Below are positions 31,054-40,129 of a stretch of DNA of 51,064 nucleotides, piece after piece. Both the position numbers and the translations under genes were made by a program. Numbering within the stretch: the first letter of the stretch is position 1; the number at the start of each line of letters is the position of its first letter. Under the pieces are notes generated by a model, which was given only the letters and a program-made list of their open reading frames with translations, made no database searches and was not told the origin of the DNA. This DNA comes from Acidobacteriota bacterium (lineage in GTDB: Bacteria > Acidobacteriota > Terriglobia > Bryobacterales > Bryobacteraceae). The stretch is taken from positions 1-51,064 of the forward strand of contig JAPKYZ010000068.1 of NCBI GenBank assembly GCA_026394055.1, read 5' to 3'.

Positions 31054-33486
31054 CTACTGCCCTCCGGCCTGCGAGGTAAGCTCTCCGGCGCGCTTCACAT
31101 ACTTGTCAAACCAGCCAATCTGCTCCGATAAGACATGCTCGATCGTCTCCCGCGCGGAATAGCCGTGGGATTCAAAGGGCAGGAAGACCAGGCGCACGGT
31201 GCCGCCGTTGCCACGCACCGCTTGATACATACGGTCCGACTGGATGGGGAACGTTCCTTGGTTGTTATCCGCCTCCCCGTGGATCATCAGCATGGGCTCC
31301 TTGATTTTGTCGGCGAACATGAAGGGCGACATTTTTAGATAGATGTCGGAAGCCTCCCACAACGTCCGCCGCTCACTCTGGAAGCCGAACGGGGTCAAGG
31401 TCCGGTTGTACGCGCCGCTCCGGGCGATGCCCGCGCGGAACAGATCGGAATGGGCCAGCAGGTTGGCCGTCATGAAGGCGCCGTAGCTGTGGCCGCCCAC
31501 GCCGACGCGGTTGCGGTCCGTGACGCCCATCTCCACCGCCTTGTCGATGGCGGCTTTGGCGCTGGCCACGATCTGGTCGATGTAGGTGTTGTTCACCGTC
31601 TCCGGATCACCCACCACCGGCATGGCCGTTTCATCGAGCACGGCGTAGCCATCGAGCAGGAAGAACAGGTGCGAATAGCCGGTGAGCGTCGAGAAGCGCT
31701 GGCGGGAGCCCGAGACTTGCCCCGCCGTGTCGGCATCGTTAAACTCGCGCGGGTACGCCCACACCACCGTCGGCAGCGGCTTGCCGGGCTGATAGTTGGG
31801 CGGCAGATAGAGCGTGAACGACAGCGGCACGCCATCCGGGCGGTTGTAGGTGACCAATTGCTTCTTGATGCCGCGCAGCTGCGGCGACGGGTCCGCAAAG
31901 TTGGTGACCGCGGTCAGCTTGCCGGCCGCATCACGGATGAAGTAGTTCGGCGGCTCGGTGGGGCTCTCACTGCGGATCAGCAGACGCTTGCCTTCCTTGT
32001 CGAGCGCGCCGATCAGCTCCTGATATTTATCCGGAGCCGACTGGAACAGCCGTTCGGTCTTCAAGGTAGCCAGCGACATCCGGTCGACAAAGGGCCGGTC
32101 ACCCTGCGGTGAAGCGCCATCGCCTTTCAGCAGTACTTGGCCGTCGGCGACATCCACGACGCGGCCACCGCTTGCGAGCGTCTTCATCTGGATCTGGCCG
32201 GGGTCCTTGTAGCGGTCCTGGATGTTGCGGTTGAAGACGGTTTTGGTGGCGCCGCCTTTTTCGACCAGCATGGTGCGGGTCCAGCGCTTGCGGGGGTCGT
32301 AGTCGGAGACCAGCAGCCGTCCGTCTTCGAGCCACATGATCCCGCCGCCGCCAAAGAAGCCGCCCTGCAGGCGATTCTCGGTCTTACCGACTTCCGCCGG
32401 AGCGGCTTTAGCGGACAGGCTGTAGGAGAGCACGCGGTCACGATGCGGCACCTTCTCCTTCGGGTTGCCGCCATCCAGCGCCTCCACCCAGACCAGCGTG
32501 TCCGCCTGCGAGGGCTGCCAGTTCACATTCCGCGGCCCAGTGGGCACGCCTTCGATCGGCACCCGCTCGGCCAGCGGCAGCTTCGCCACGGTGTAGGCGA
32601 GCGAGCCCTTCAAGTCCCACACTTCGACGTCGCGCGTGAACAGTTGGACAGGCAGCAGGTACGAGTACGGCTTGTAGTGCCGCGTGAGCAGGAAGTGCTG
32701 GCCGCCGGGTGAAGGCGAGATGGTGCTGTAGATGCCCGGCTTGCCCACCGGTGTCACCTTGCCCGTGGCGACGTCCACCAGCGCGAGTTGCGCGGTGGCA
32801 TAGAAATCAAACAGCTGCTCATCGTAGCTGCTGGTGAGCATGTCCTGGTAGGTGCGCGTGGGGCCGGCCTTGCCGGTGCTCTCTTGAATCTTGGGACCAA
32901 GCGGCGTGGCCGGAGCGACCGGTGCTTTGCCGCGCCCGGCGGGAACGGTGGCGACGAGCAGCGTCTTGTTGTCCGGCATCCAGCTGATCGGGTCCAGCAC
33001 GCCATTCAGCGCCACGCCCGCGATCTTGCGGGCCTTGGCCGTGGCGATGTCCAGCACCCACAGCTCAGTGGTCGTTTCCGTGGCGTTGGCGACGGAGGCC
33101 AGCTTGCCATCGGGTGACCAGGAGAGCGCATGGAGGCGCGCATTGGCCGGGACGGCCACGCGAGTCGCTGCGCCACCGGCGAGAGACTGCACGGAGACGC
33201 CAGTGGTGTAGGCCGTCAAGTGCGGGCCATTCGAGCCCGGGTCAATACGCAGACCGGCCAGCCGTAGCATCGGGCGCGACAGATCGGCGATCGACGGGTT
33301 GGCCACCGTGTCCAGCAGCAGGATGTGGGTCTTGGCGGGGCTGAGCGACACCTGGGGCAGGCGCGGCGCATTCAGCACATCGAGAATCGCTTTGGGCGGC
33401 TTTTGGTAGGTGGTCTGGGCCAGTGCGGTGGCGCAAAGCAGCGCCGCGGCCGAAGCCGCGACGGCCAGGCGAATACGGTTGATCAT
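31054..33486 (-). CDS. Secreted S9-family prolyl oligopeptidase-like peptidase
   Basis: This encodes 810 residues from ATG 33486, which places a normal signal peptide (MINRIRLAVAASAAALLCAT) at the N-terminus. A beta-propeller-like region (residues 40-560) precedes the alpha/beta-hydrolase domain. The triad is visible as Ser in VGGHSYGAFMTANLLAHSD, Asp in IHGEADNNQGTFP and His in LPFESHGYSARET. The family contains prolyl oligopeptidases, glutamyl endopeptidases and acylaminoacyl peptidases, and the propeller restricts access to peptides. It starts 1 bp after the aldo/keto reductase stop and is probably its operon partner. Confidence 0.92.
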   Translation of the reverse strand: MINRIRLAVAASAAALLCATALAQTTYQKPPKAILDVLNAPRLPQVSLSPAKTHILLLDTVANPSIADLSRPMLRLAGLRIDPGSNGPHLTAYTTGVSVQSLAGGAATRVAVPANARLHALSWSPDGKLASVANATETTTELWVLDIATAKARKIAGVALNGVLDPISWMPDNKTLLVATVPAGRGKAPVAPATPLGPKIQESTGKAGPTRTYQDMLTSSYDEQLFDFYATAQLALVDVATGKVTPVGKPGIYSTISPSPGGQHFLLTRHYKPYSYLLPVQLFTRDVEVWDLKGSLAYTVAKLPLAERVPIEGVPTGPRNVNWQPSQADTLVWVEALDGGNPKEKVPHRDRVLSYSLSAKAAPAEVGKTENRLQGGFFGGGGIMWLEDGRLLVSDYDPRKRWTRTMLVEKGGATKTVFNRNIQDRYKDPGQIQMKTLASGGRVVDVADGQVLLKGDGASPQGDRPFVDRMSLATLKTERLFQSAPDKYQELIGALDKEGKRLLIRSESPTEPPNYFIRDAAGKLTAVTNFADPSPQLRGIKKQLVTYNRPDGVPLSFTLYLPPNYQPGKPLPTVVWAYPREFNDADTAGQVSGSRQRFSTLTGYSHLFFLLDGYAVLDETAMPVVGDPETVNNTYIDQIVASAKAAIDKAVEMGVTDRNRVGVGGHSYGAFMTANLLAHSDLFRAGIARSGAYNRTLTPFGFQSERRTLWEASDIYLKMSPFMFADKIKEPMLMIHGEADNNQGTFPIQSDRMYQAVRGNGGTVRLVFLPFESHGYSARETIEHVLSEQIGWFDKYVKRAGELTSQAGGQ

Positions 33487-33487
33487 G

Positions 33488-34408
33488 TTAGTCTCCCTCA
33501 GCAAATCCATGTTGACGGCGGTGGTGGGGTCCGTCGAACACCTTGGTCGACTTAAAAAGTTCGTGGCGGCCGTCTCCCGCCTCGTCTTTCACTTTGGCTT
33601 CAAAGGCGCGCAGTTCGGCCGTCGTCATCGGCTTAAACTCGCGGCCCAGCTTCAGGTCGGCTTCGAGCTGCGCCATGGAAGTGACGCCGACCACTTGGGT
33701 AGTGACAGGCTGACTGAGGCAGTAGCGATAACACTGCTCCGCAGTCAAGCCCATGTGAGAAATCAAACGGCCTTCGGGGTGTCCGCCGGCCAGGCCTTTC
33801 ATGCCGATGATGCCGACGTGCCGTTCCAGGCACTTGGGCATCACTTCTTTCTGGAAGCTGCGATAGAACGCATCGAGCACGTTGTTGGGCATCTGCGCGC
33901 TGTCCCAATCAAAGGGCTTCGAGAGCATCTTCAAGTGGATGCGCGGGTCCTTGTGGCCGGTGAAGCCGATGAAGCGGACCTTGCCTGCCTTCTTGGCCTC
34001 GAGCGCGGCCTTCATGCCGCCTTTTTCGAAGATCCAGTCCGGGTCGTTGTCGTAGACGCATTCGTGGAACTGCCACAGGTCCAGGTGATCGGTCTTCAAG
34101 CGGCGGAGCGAATCGTCGAGGCACTTCATCGACCCGGCATAGTCGCGCTCGCAGTTCTTGGTCATTAAGAAGACCTGTTTACGCTTGCCGTCGACGGACA
34201 GTGCCTTGCCCATCACTTCTTCCGAGTGGCCGTCATGGTAGTCCCAGGCATTGTCGAAGAACGTCATGCCGCCATCGATCGCGGCATGCATGATGCGGAT
34301 CGCCTCCGGCTCCTCTTTTACCGCGCCAATATGCCAGCCCCCCAAACAGAGGGCGGAAACAGAGACGCCGGTGCGCCCCAAAACGCGAGTGGGAATCCCG
34401 TTGGCCAT
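33488..34408 (-). CDS. Aldo/keto reductase
   Basis: This encodes 306 residues with the complete tetrad: Asp and Tyr in FFDNAWDYHDGHSEE, Lys in FLMTKNCERDYAGS and His in LWQFHECVYDND. Strand VRFIGFTGHKDPRIHL and the cofactor region QVVGVTSMAQLEAD follow the family. The C-terminal tail (KVFDGPHHRRQHGFAEGD) is unusually His/Arg-rich. No signal peptide; NAD(P)H-dependent oxidoreductase of unknown substrate. It ends 1 bp before the S9 peptidase start and begins 20 bp from the divergent DUF362 gene. Confidence 0.9.
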   Translation of the reverse strand: MANGIPTRVLGRTGVSVSALCLGGWHIGAVKEEPEAIRIMHAAIDGGMTFFDNAWDYHDGHSEEVMGKALSVDGKRKQVFLMTKNCERDYAGSMKCLDDSLRRLKTDHLDLWQFHECVYDNDPDWIFEKGGMKAALEAKKAGKVRFIGFTGHKDPRIHLKMLSKPFDWDSAQMPNNVLDAFYRSFQKEVMPKCLERHVGIIGMKGLAGGHPEGRLISHMGLTAEQCYRYCLSQPVTTQVVGVTSMAQLEADLKLGREFKPMTTAELRAFEAKVKDEAGDGRHELFKSTKVFDGPHHRRQHGFAEGD

Positions 34409-34428
34409 AGGCGGATTATACTCGTTTC

Positions 34429-35565
34429 ATGCTCTCCAACCGGCGTCAGGTACTGCAAAGTTTAGTGGGCGCGCTCACCGTGCGCGAGTTGATGGAAGGC
34501 GCCCAGGTGGCGGCCAAACAGGCGCCATCGAAGCTGGCGATGCCCGGCCCCTACCGTGGCCGCGTGGTCCGCGTGAACCATGGCGGGTCCATCATCTCTG
34601 GCCAGTATCAGGCTGAACCGGTGCAGCAGATGATGCGCCGCGGCATGATGGAGCTGACCGGCGCGCCGGATTGGCAGTCCGCCTGGAAGGTGTTTGTCCA
34701 GCCCGGCGATGTGGTGGGGATCAAGCTGAACCCGGTGGGCCAGCCGCATGTGATCTCCGATGCGACGGTGGTGCGCGAAGTGATCGCGGGTCTCGAAGCT
34801 GCGGGCGTCAAGCGTCGCGACATCGTGGCCTACGACCGCTACCGCGACCAGTTCTTCCAGGCCGGCTTCGACAAGTGGCTGCCCGAAGGCGTCCGCATTC
34901 TGAATGCCGCGCCGAAGTACGACGAGATCCAGCTGGACATGTACGCGAACACGCCCAACGTCACCGGCTATGATCCAGACCACTACATGGAAATGGCGCT
35001 CACCCGGCCCGACATCGACCTGAAGCACCCCGGCGCGCGCCGCAGCTTCGCGTCGAAGTTCATCACCAAGGAAGTGAACAAGCTGATCAACCTGCCGCTG
35101 CTGAAGGATCACCAGTCGGCTGGCGTCACGTTGGCACTGAAGAACCTGTCGCACGGCCTGGTAAACAACGTCAGCCGCAGCCACTCCACCGCCTCGCTTA
35201 ACGCCTGCGGCGCCTTCATCCCAGCCGTGGTTTCGATTCCGACCATCCGCAACAAAGCCGTGCTGCACATCATGGACGGCATCAAGGCGCTCTACCATGG
35301 CGGCCCCTCCGCGCGGCCCCAGTTCGTGTGGGAGCACAAAACGATGTTCTTCGCATCGGACCCGGTGGCGCTCGACCACATCGGCTGGCAGGAACTCGAC
35401 GAAAAGCGCCTCGCTGTCGGCCGACTGAAGCTGGCTGATGAGCTGCCCGACAAGTTCTCCACCTTCGTGCGCAAGCAGCCGGAGCATGTCGAGATGGCGG
35501 GCGCTCTGGGCCTGGGTGAGTGGGATCTGAAGAAGATTGACGTGCGGCGGTTGAAGCTGGGGTAG
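34429..35565 (+). CDS. DUF362 domain protein, probably exported
   Basis: The 378-residue protein begins MLSNRRQVLQSLVGALTV, a weak twin-arginine signal. The DUF362 core is visible in VQPGDVVGIKLNPVG, ISDATVVREVIAGLEAAGVK, LINLPLLKDHQSAGVTLALK and FASDPVALDHIGWQELDEKR. No Fe-S cysteine cluster is present. Reaction unknown; members often accompany Fe-S or quinone redox systems, and exported copies are frequent in acidobacteria. It is divergent from the aldo/keto reductase. Confidence 0.88.
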   Translation: MLSNRRQVLQSLVGALTVRELMEGAQVAAKQAPSKLAMPGPYRGRVVRVNHGGSIISGQYQAEPVQQMMRRGMMELTGAPDWQSAWKVFVQPGDVVGIKLNPVGQPHVISDATVVREVIAGLEAAGVKRRDIVAYDRYRDQFFQAGFDKWLPEGVRILNAAPKYDEIQLDMYANTPNVTGYDPDHYMEMALTRPDIDLKHPGARRSFASKFITKEVNKLINLPLLKDHQSAGVTLALKNLSHGLVNNVSRSHSTASLNACGAFIPAVVSIPTIRNKAVLHIMDGIKALYHGGPSARPQFVWEHKTMFFASDPVALDHIGWQELDEKRLAVGRLKLADELPDKFSTFVRKQPEHVEMAGALGLGEWDLKKIDVRRLKLG

Positions 35566-35592
35566 GGTGCTCTCGGTTAACTTCGAGTACGC

Positions 35593-35621
35593 TTGACAAG
35601 AATTCCCATATCAGGGAACAT
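35593..35621 (+). promoter_or_regulatory. Promoter and operator of the HigBA module
   Basis: TTGACA (35593-35598) is a perfect -35; 17 bp later GAACAT (35616-35621) is a poor -10. An inverted repeat TTCCC-N6-GGGAA (35603-35618) lies across the spacer and the -10, as expected for a HigA operator. An AGGGA stretch (35613-35617) 9 bp before GTG 35627 could instead serve as ribosome binding site. Confidence 0.5.
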
Positions 35622-35626
35622 CGATT

Positions 35627-35911
35627 GTGACGGTTTACGGTACGGCATTAGCCGAACGGTTCGCCCGGAAGCATCCCGATGCGCGGAAACCGTTGTCGCG
35701 ACTGTTGGATGTCTTCACGCATGCTAAATGGCGGCATCTCGCTGATCTAAAGGCTGATTTTGCGTCGGCCGACTATACGGCGAGCGGAGTGACGCTTTTT
35801 AACCTTGGTGGAAACAAGTATCGCTTAGCGACAGTGATCGATTTCAACAAGCAAGAGCTATTCATCGACTCCGTGATGACTCACGAGCAGTACGACAGGG
35901 AGACCTTCTGA
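35627..35911 (+). CDS. higB: HigB-type mRNA interferase toxin
   Basis: This encodes 94 residues starting at GTG 35627. The pattern FARKHPDARKPLSRLLDVF, KWRHLADLKADFASADYT, VFNIGGNKYRL-type strand (LFNLGGNKYRLATVIDF) and FIDSVMTHEQYDRE is that of the HigB_toxin family (RelE fold). These toxins cut mRNA on the ribosome. Toxin comes first and antitoxin second, the usual order of higBA. Stop and antitoxin start overlap by one base. Confidence 0.93.
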   Translation: MTVYGTALAERFARKHPDARKPLSRLLDVFTHAKWRHLADLKADFASADYTASGVTLFNLGGNKYRLATVIDFNKQELFIDSVMTHEQYDRETF

Positions 35912-36300
35912 TGGCGACCGCAACCTACGAAGAATTGTTGGTGGAAGTAGTTCCCACGAAGATCGACTCCGAGGATCAATACGACGTTCTCCATGCGCGA
36001 TTCGGCGAACTCTTCCGCAAGCGCCGGAAGACGGTGGCCGAAGAGCGGCTGAAGGAACTGCTCGGCGTTCTGCTCCAAGACTATGACCGCCGCCACGCGC
36101 TTCCGCCGGACAGCAGTACGCCCGCGGAGAAATTGCGCTTCCTCATGGAGCAGGGCGACCGATCCGCGTCCGATCTGCTGCCAGTTTTTGGGCAACGTAG
36201 CCACGTCAACGAAGCACTGAATGGCAAGCGGCCGATCAGCGCGGACCATGCCCGGAAGCTCGGTGAGTTATTCAAGCTGCAGCCAGGCTACTTCGTTTAG
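35911..36300 (+). CDS. higA: HigA-type antitoxin
   Basis: This encodes 129 residues. The N-terminal half (DQYDVLHARFGELFRKRRKT, EERLKELLGVLLQDYDRRHA) is helical and probably binds HigB. The C-terminal half holds an XRE-type helix-turn-helix (LLPVFGQRSHVNEALNGKRP) ending with ARKLGELFKLQPGYFV. It overlaps higB by one base (TGATG). Autorepression through the inverted repeat at 35603-35618 is likely. Confidence 0.92.
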   Translation: MATATYEELLVEVVPTKIDSEDQYDVLHARFGELFRKRRKTVAEERLKELLGVLLQDYDRRHALPPDSSTPAEKLRFLMEQGDRSASDLLPVFGQRSHVNEALNGKRPISADHARKLGELFKLQPGYFV

Positions 36301-36323
36301 CGTGCCCGAAGAGATCCGCAACT

Positions 36324-37316
36324 CTACGCCGCCCGCGCCACCAAATCCGAGACCGGGCCCAACAACTGCGCTCGCGACGTGTCGGCCGGGCGGGTGGTGA
36401 GCAGGACGCAGGTGAGGTGTTTGGCCGGGTCGTGCCAGGTGACCGTGCCGGTGGAGCCGAAGTGGCCCCACGTCTGAGCAGAGCAGGTCTGGCCGAAGCG
36501 GGAGGCGGCGTTGGGTTGGGAGTTCAGCGCCCAGCCGAGTCCCCAGGATTCATTCAAACCGGCGGTTTGGAGCGTCACCATCTCACGCCGCTGCGAGCGG
36601 AAGCTTTCGATGAAGCGCGCGATGTCGCGGACGGTGGAGTGCGCGCCGCCCCAGGGGGCACCGAGGTCGCGCCAGTAGGGGGTGTTCCAGTCAAAGCTCG
36701 TCACCTCCGGCACTTCGCAGCGGGCCATCGCGCTCACCGGGCGGCCGCCGAGACCGAGCGAAGTATCCTTCATCGCGAGCGGCGCAAACACACGCTGGCG
36801 GAGCCAATCCCGGAACGGCATCTTCGTCACGCGCTGGGCGATCTCGGAGGCCAGCAGGATGCCCATGCTCTGGTAGCTGACGCGCGTCCCCGGCTCAAAC
36901 AGCAGCTTCGCCTGGCATGCGCCCGCGACAAAGTCTGATAGCGGCGCGTGGCGCTGGCGGAGGGCCGTGTTGTCCGGCACCATGTCCGGCAGCCCCGAGG
37001 TGTGCGTCAGCAGGTGCCGCACCAGGATCTTCTCATGCACCAGCTCCGGGATGTACTGCTTCACCGCCGCATCCAACTTCAAGCCCGGCACCTCCAGCAC
37101 GGCGGCGACGGTCATGGGCTTGGTGATGGAGGCGATCAGGAACGGCGTCTCCACTTTGGCCTTGCCATGCGCGAACACGTGCTCTGCTTGGTCCTGCCGG
37201 ACCAGGAGCGCGGCGGATTCCACGCCGCTTGAAGCAATCAGCTTCTCTGCCTCAGCCAGGCGGTCTTTCTGGAGGGCAGCCGCCAAGGCGGGTAGCAGTT
37301 CACGGCGGGTGATCAT
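36324..37316 (-). CDS. Serine hydrolase of the beta-lactamase/penicillin-binding (class C-like) family
   Basis: The 330-residue protein has catalytic ASITKP (Ser63, Lys66), HLLTHTSGLPDMVP and YQSMGILLASE, in which Tyr-x-Ser replaces Tyr-x-Asn. The third element is GHFGSTGT near the C-terminus. The N-terminus MITRRELLPALAAAL could be a short twin-arginine-like signal. Such EstB-like proteins are esterases or peptidases more often than antibiotic-hydrolysing enzymes. It follows the HigBA module tail-to-tail, 23 bp away, and its start is 37 bp from a decayed PIN toxin remnant. Confidence 0.88.
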   Translation of the reverse strand: MITRRELLPALAAALQKDRLAEAEKLIASSGVESAALLVRQDQAEHVFAHGKAKVETPFLIASITKPMTVAAVLEVPGLKLDAAVKQYIPELVHEKILVRHLLTHTSGLPDMVPDNTALRQRHAPLSDFVAGACQAKLLFEPGTRVSYQSMGILLASEIAQRVTKMPFRDWLRQRVFAPLAMKDTSLGLGGRPVSAMARCEVPEVTSFDWNTPYWRDLGAPWGGAHSTVRDIARFIESFRSQRREMVTLQTAGLNESWGLGWALNSQPNAASRFGQTCSAQTWGHFGSTGTVTWHDPAKHLTCVLLTTRPADTSRAQLLGPVSDLVARAA

Positions 37317-37353
37317 GGTTGATTAGTGTATCCGGCCCGAAGACCCATTGGAA

Positions 37354-37413
37354 CTAGGCTGCGGGCCGTTTGAAGACGAACGCCAGCGCATCCGTATCGA
37401 CCACGACGGTCAC
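37354..37413 (-). pseudogene. VapC-type PIN toxin remnant, truncated after 19 codons
   Basis: Starting at GTG 37413, in a GTGA overlap with the antitoxin stop, 19 codons encode MTVVVDTDALAFVFKRPAA and then TAG. This is the typical N-terminus of a PIN toxin (VDTDxLxFVFK), but the rest of the domain, with three more acidic residues, is missing. The following bases lead straight into the intergenic region before the beta-lactamase-family gene, so the remainder has been deleted. Confidence 0.75.
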
Positions 37414-37628
37414 GCCGCTTTGTCAGCCTTCCCGTGTCCACGCCACTCACGCAAGGCAGCTAGAAAGTCCTCGATTCGTTCGTCGTCCGGCCAGAAATCG
37501 CCCAGCAGAACGCTGAGGTCGGTGATGGGCTTCTTGCCCTGCTGCTCGATGATCTCCTCGATCGTGGGCGTTGCGTAGAAGTTGTAGCGGGGATCGTTGC
37601 TCATGGGGTCGTTTTTCGGAATCTCCAT
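37410..37628 (-). CDS. Orphaned antitoxin-like protein of a decayed TA module
   Basis: This encodes 72 residues from ATG 37628, preceded by a Shine-Dalgarno (AGAGGTG) about 6 bp upstream. The sequence MEIPKNDPMSNDPRYNF, ATPTIEEIIEQQGKKPITD and DDERIEDFLAALREWRG has no recognised DNA-binding fold but resembles small antitoxins that accompany PIN toxins. It directly overlaps a truncated toxin gene. It may persist as a decoy or anti-addiction antitoxin. Divergent from the DUF1549 gene by about 120 bp. Confidence 0.7.
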   Translation of the reverse strand: MEIPKNDPMSNDPRYNFYATPTIEEIIEQQGKKPITDLSVLLGDFWPDDERIEDFLAALREWRGHGKADKAA

Positions 37629-37750
37629 GGGCGGCACCTCTGAATTCAGTCTAGAGCAGATCCTGCCTCCTGGTTGCTCTGCGACTGGGGCAGTTGCGGC
37701 CGGCAGAACCGCCCCTAGCGTCCGGCGAACGGCTGGAATAGCATGGTCAG

Positions 37751-40123
37751 ATGCAATTCGTGCAGCATGCGATGCGCCGGCAGGCTTGGCCAATGTTGGC
37801 GGTGGCGGTAACGGCGCTGCTCCCGGCGATTCACGCGCAACCGGCCAGTGCGCCACCAGCCGCCGATGGCGCGGCGTTCTTTGAGGCTCAGGTGCGGCCG
37901 GTGCTGCGTAGCAACTGTCTGGCCTGCCATTCGGTGTCGACCATGAACAGCGGGCTCGCGCTTGATTCCAAGGAAGCGCTGCTGGCTGGGGGCAATCGGG
38001 GCGCGGGAGCCAAGCCGGGCGATTTGCAGAGCCTCATTTTGAAGGCGGTCCGCCATGAAGAGGGCCTCGCTATGCCGCCGGGGCGCAAGCTGAAGCCGGA
38101 GCAGATTGCCATTCTCGAACAGTGGGTGACGCAAGGGCTGCCGGTGCCGGAGACGTTCGCCAAGGCCAAGCGCCGCCAGAGCAACCACTGGGCGTTCCAG
38201 CCCGTGCGCCGCCCGGCCACGCCCGCAGTGGCGAAAGCGGATTGGGCCCGCAATCCGGTGGATACGTTTATCCTGGCCAAGCTGGAAGAGAAGAAGCTGG
38301 CCCCGTCAACTCCGGCGGATCGCGCGGCGCTGATGCGCCGGGTGAGCCTGGACCTGACGGGCCTGCCGCCCACACCCTACGAGCTTCGTGAGTTCCTGGC
38401 CGACACGCGGCCCGATGCGTATCAGCGGTTGGTGGACAAGCTGCTCGCCTCCCCGCACTATGGCGAACGGTGGGCGCGCCACTGGCTGGACATCGCGCGC
38501 TATGCCGATTCCGATGGCTACACGATCGACGCCCCGCGCGACATCTGGATGTACCGGGATTGGGTGATCAACGCGCTGAACCGCGACATGCCGTTCAACC
38601 AGTTTGTGGTGGAGCAAACCGCCGGTGACCTGCTGCCCAACCCCACCACCGATCAATTGATCGCCACGGGCTTCCACCGCAACACGCCGAGCAACTACGA
38701 AGGCGGCATCGACTTTGAGCAGTATCGCGTCGAGGCCGTCGCTGACCGGGTGCAGACCACGGGGGCGGCATTCTTGGGCCTAACGCTCGGTTGCGCGCGG
38801 TGCCATGACCATAAGTACGACCCCGTGACGCAGCGCGAGTTCTACCAGATCTTCGCCTTCCTGAACAATGTGGACGAAGTGGATAAAGAGGCCGACCGCA
38901 AGCTGTTCAACAAGCCATTTTTGGAGATCGGAAATGAAGCCGAGAAGAGAGCGTTTGCGGACTGGCAACAGGCCGTGATTGATGGCGAAACGCGCCAGCG
39001 CAAGTATCTGGAGTCAGTGGTCGGCAACCCGGAGATGGATGAAGGAGCCAAGGCCATCGCCAAAGAGCTGGATCAACTGCGCCGCAAGAAGCCAAAGCTG
39101 CCGCGAACGATGGTGATGCAGGAGCTGCCCACGCCGCGCGAAAGCTACATCCACCTGGGTGGTGATTTCACTCGTCACGGCAGCCGCGTGGAACCGGGCG
39201 TTCCGGCGGTGTTGCCGGCCTTGAAGGTGGCAGGCCGCAAGCCCAACAGGCTCGACTTTGCGCAATGGCTGGTGGATCGGGAGAATCCGCTCACCGCCCG
39301 CGTTACCGTCAACCGCACGTGGCAGAAGTTGTTCGGCAAGGGCTTTGTGGACACGGAGAACGACTTTGGCCTTCAGGGTGACAAGCCCACGCATGCTGAG
39401 CTGCTCGACTGGTTGGCGATCGAGTTTATGGAGCGCGGGTGGAGCCAGAAGGCGCTGCTACGCTTGATCGTCACTTCCGCCACCTATCAGCAGGCCTCGC
39501 GAAACCGGGCCGAGGCCACGGCGGTTGACCCGGACAATCGGCTACTGGCGCGGCAGAACCGGTTGCGCCTGGATGCCGAGATCGTGCGTGATGCTTCGCT
39601 TCTCTCAAGCGGCCTGCTCTCACGCAAAGTGGGCGGCCCGAGTGTCTACCCGCCGCTGCCGCCGGGCGCCAACAGCAACACGCAGGTGCAGCGCGAATGG
39701 AAGGTGAGCCCGGGTGAAGACCGTTACCGCCGCGGGCTCTATACGTTTATCCAGCGCTCCGCTCCGCATCCGGGGTTGACGGTATTTGATTCACCGGACG
39801 CGAGCGTCACGTGCACGCGGCGGGTCCGGTCGAACACGCCGTTGCAGGCGCTGACGCTGATGAACGATGAAGCGTCGTTTGAGTTCGCCACCGCCCTGGC
39901 TCGCCGGATCGTCAATGAATCCGGGGCGCCCAGCGACACCGCCCGATTGAGCCACGGCTACCAGCTGACCTTGCAGCGCGCACCTCGAGCCGCGGAGAGT
40001 GAGCGGTTCCTGCGCTTCCTCGCCCAACGCCGCGATTCTGAGCCGTCGATCAGCGAGCTATCGTTGTGGACCTCAGCGGCGCGGGCCCTGTTAAACCTGG
40101 ATGAATTCATGACGCGGGAGTAG
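37751..40123 (+). CDS. DUF1549/DUF1553 protein with N-terminal cytochrome-like domain, copy 2
   Basis: The 790-residue protein has a signal peptide (RRQAWPMLAVAVTALLPAIH), a PSCyt1 haem motif CLACH (Cys56, Cys59, His60) with a likely Met ligand in EGLAMPPGRKL, and DUF1549 (LTGLPPTPYELREFL, HYGERWARHWLDIARYADSD, second haem-like CARCHDHKYDP). DUF1553 follows (RLDFAQWLVDRENPLTARVT, NRTWQKLFGKG, THAELLDWLAIEF). It is a clear paralogue of the protein at 17801-20218, but sequence divergence is large, so this is an old duplication. It is followed by its own DUF1501 gene after 6 bp. Confidence 0.93.
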   Translation: MQFVQHAMRRQAWPMLAVAVTALLPAIHAQPASAPPAADGAAFFEAQVRPVLRSNCLACHSVSTMNSGLALDSKEALLAGGNRGAGAKPGDLQSLILKAVRHEEGLAMPPGRKLKPEQIAILEQWVTQGLPVPETFAKAKRRQSNHWAFQPVRRPATPAVAKADWARNPVDTFILAKLEEKKLAPSTPADRAALMRRVSLDLTGLPPTPYELREFLADTRPDAYQRLVDKLLASPHYGERWARHWLDIARYADSDGYTIDAPRDIWMYRDWVINALNRDMPFNQFVVEQTAGDLLPNPTTDQLIATGFHRNTPSNYEGGIDFEQYRVEAVADRVQTTGAAFLGLTLGCARCHDHKYDPVTQREFYQIFAFLNNVDEVDKEADRKLFNKPFLEIGNEAEKRAFADWQQAVIDGETRQRKYLESVVGNPEMDEGAKAIAKELDQLRRKKPKLPRTMVMQELPTPRESYIHLGGDFTRHGSRVEPGVPAVLPALKVAGRKPNRLDFAQWLVDRENPLTARVTVNRTWQKLFGKGFVDTENDFGLQGDKPTHAELLDWLAIEFMERGWSQKALLRLIVTSATYQQASRNRAEATAVDPDNRLLARQNRLRLDAEIVRDASLLSSGLLSRKVGGPSVYPPLPPGANSNTQVQREWKVSPGEDRYRRGLYTFIQRSAPHPGLTVFDSPDASVTCTRRVRSNTPLQALTLMNDEASFEFATALARRIVNESGAPSDTARLSHGYQLTLQRAPRAAESERFLRFLAQRRDSEPSISELSLWTSAARALLNLDEFMTRE

Positions 40124-40129
40124 GCACTA

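Noticed and set aside
36324..37316. Antibiotic-resistance beta-lactamase
   Set aside because: The second motif is Tyr-x-Ser and the context gives no resistance genes; EstB-like esterase or peptidase activity is more likely.
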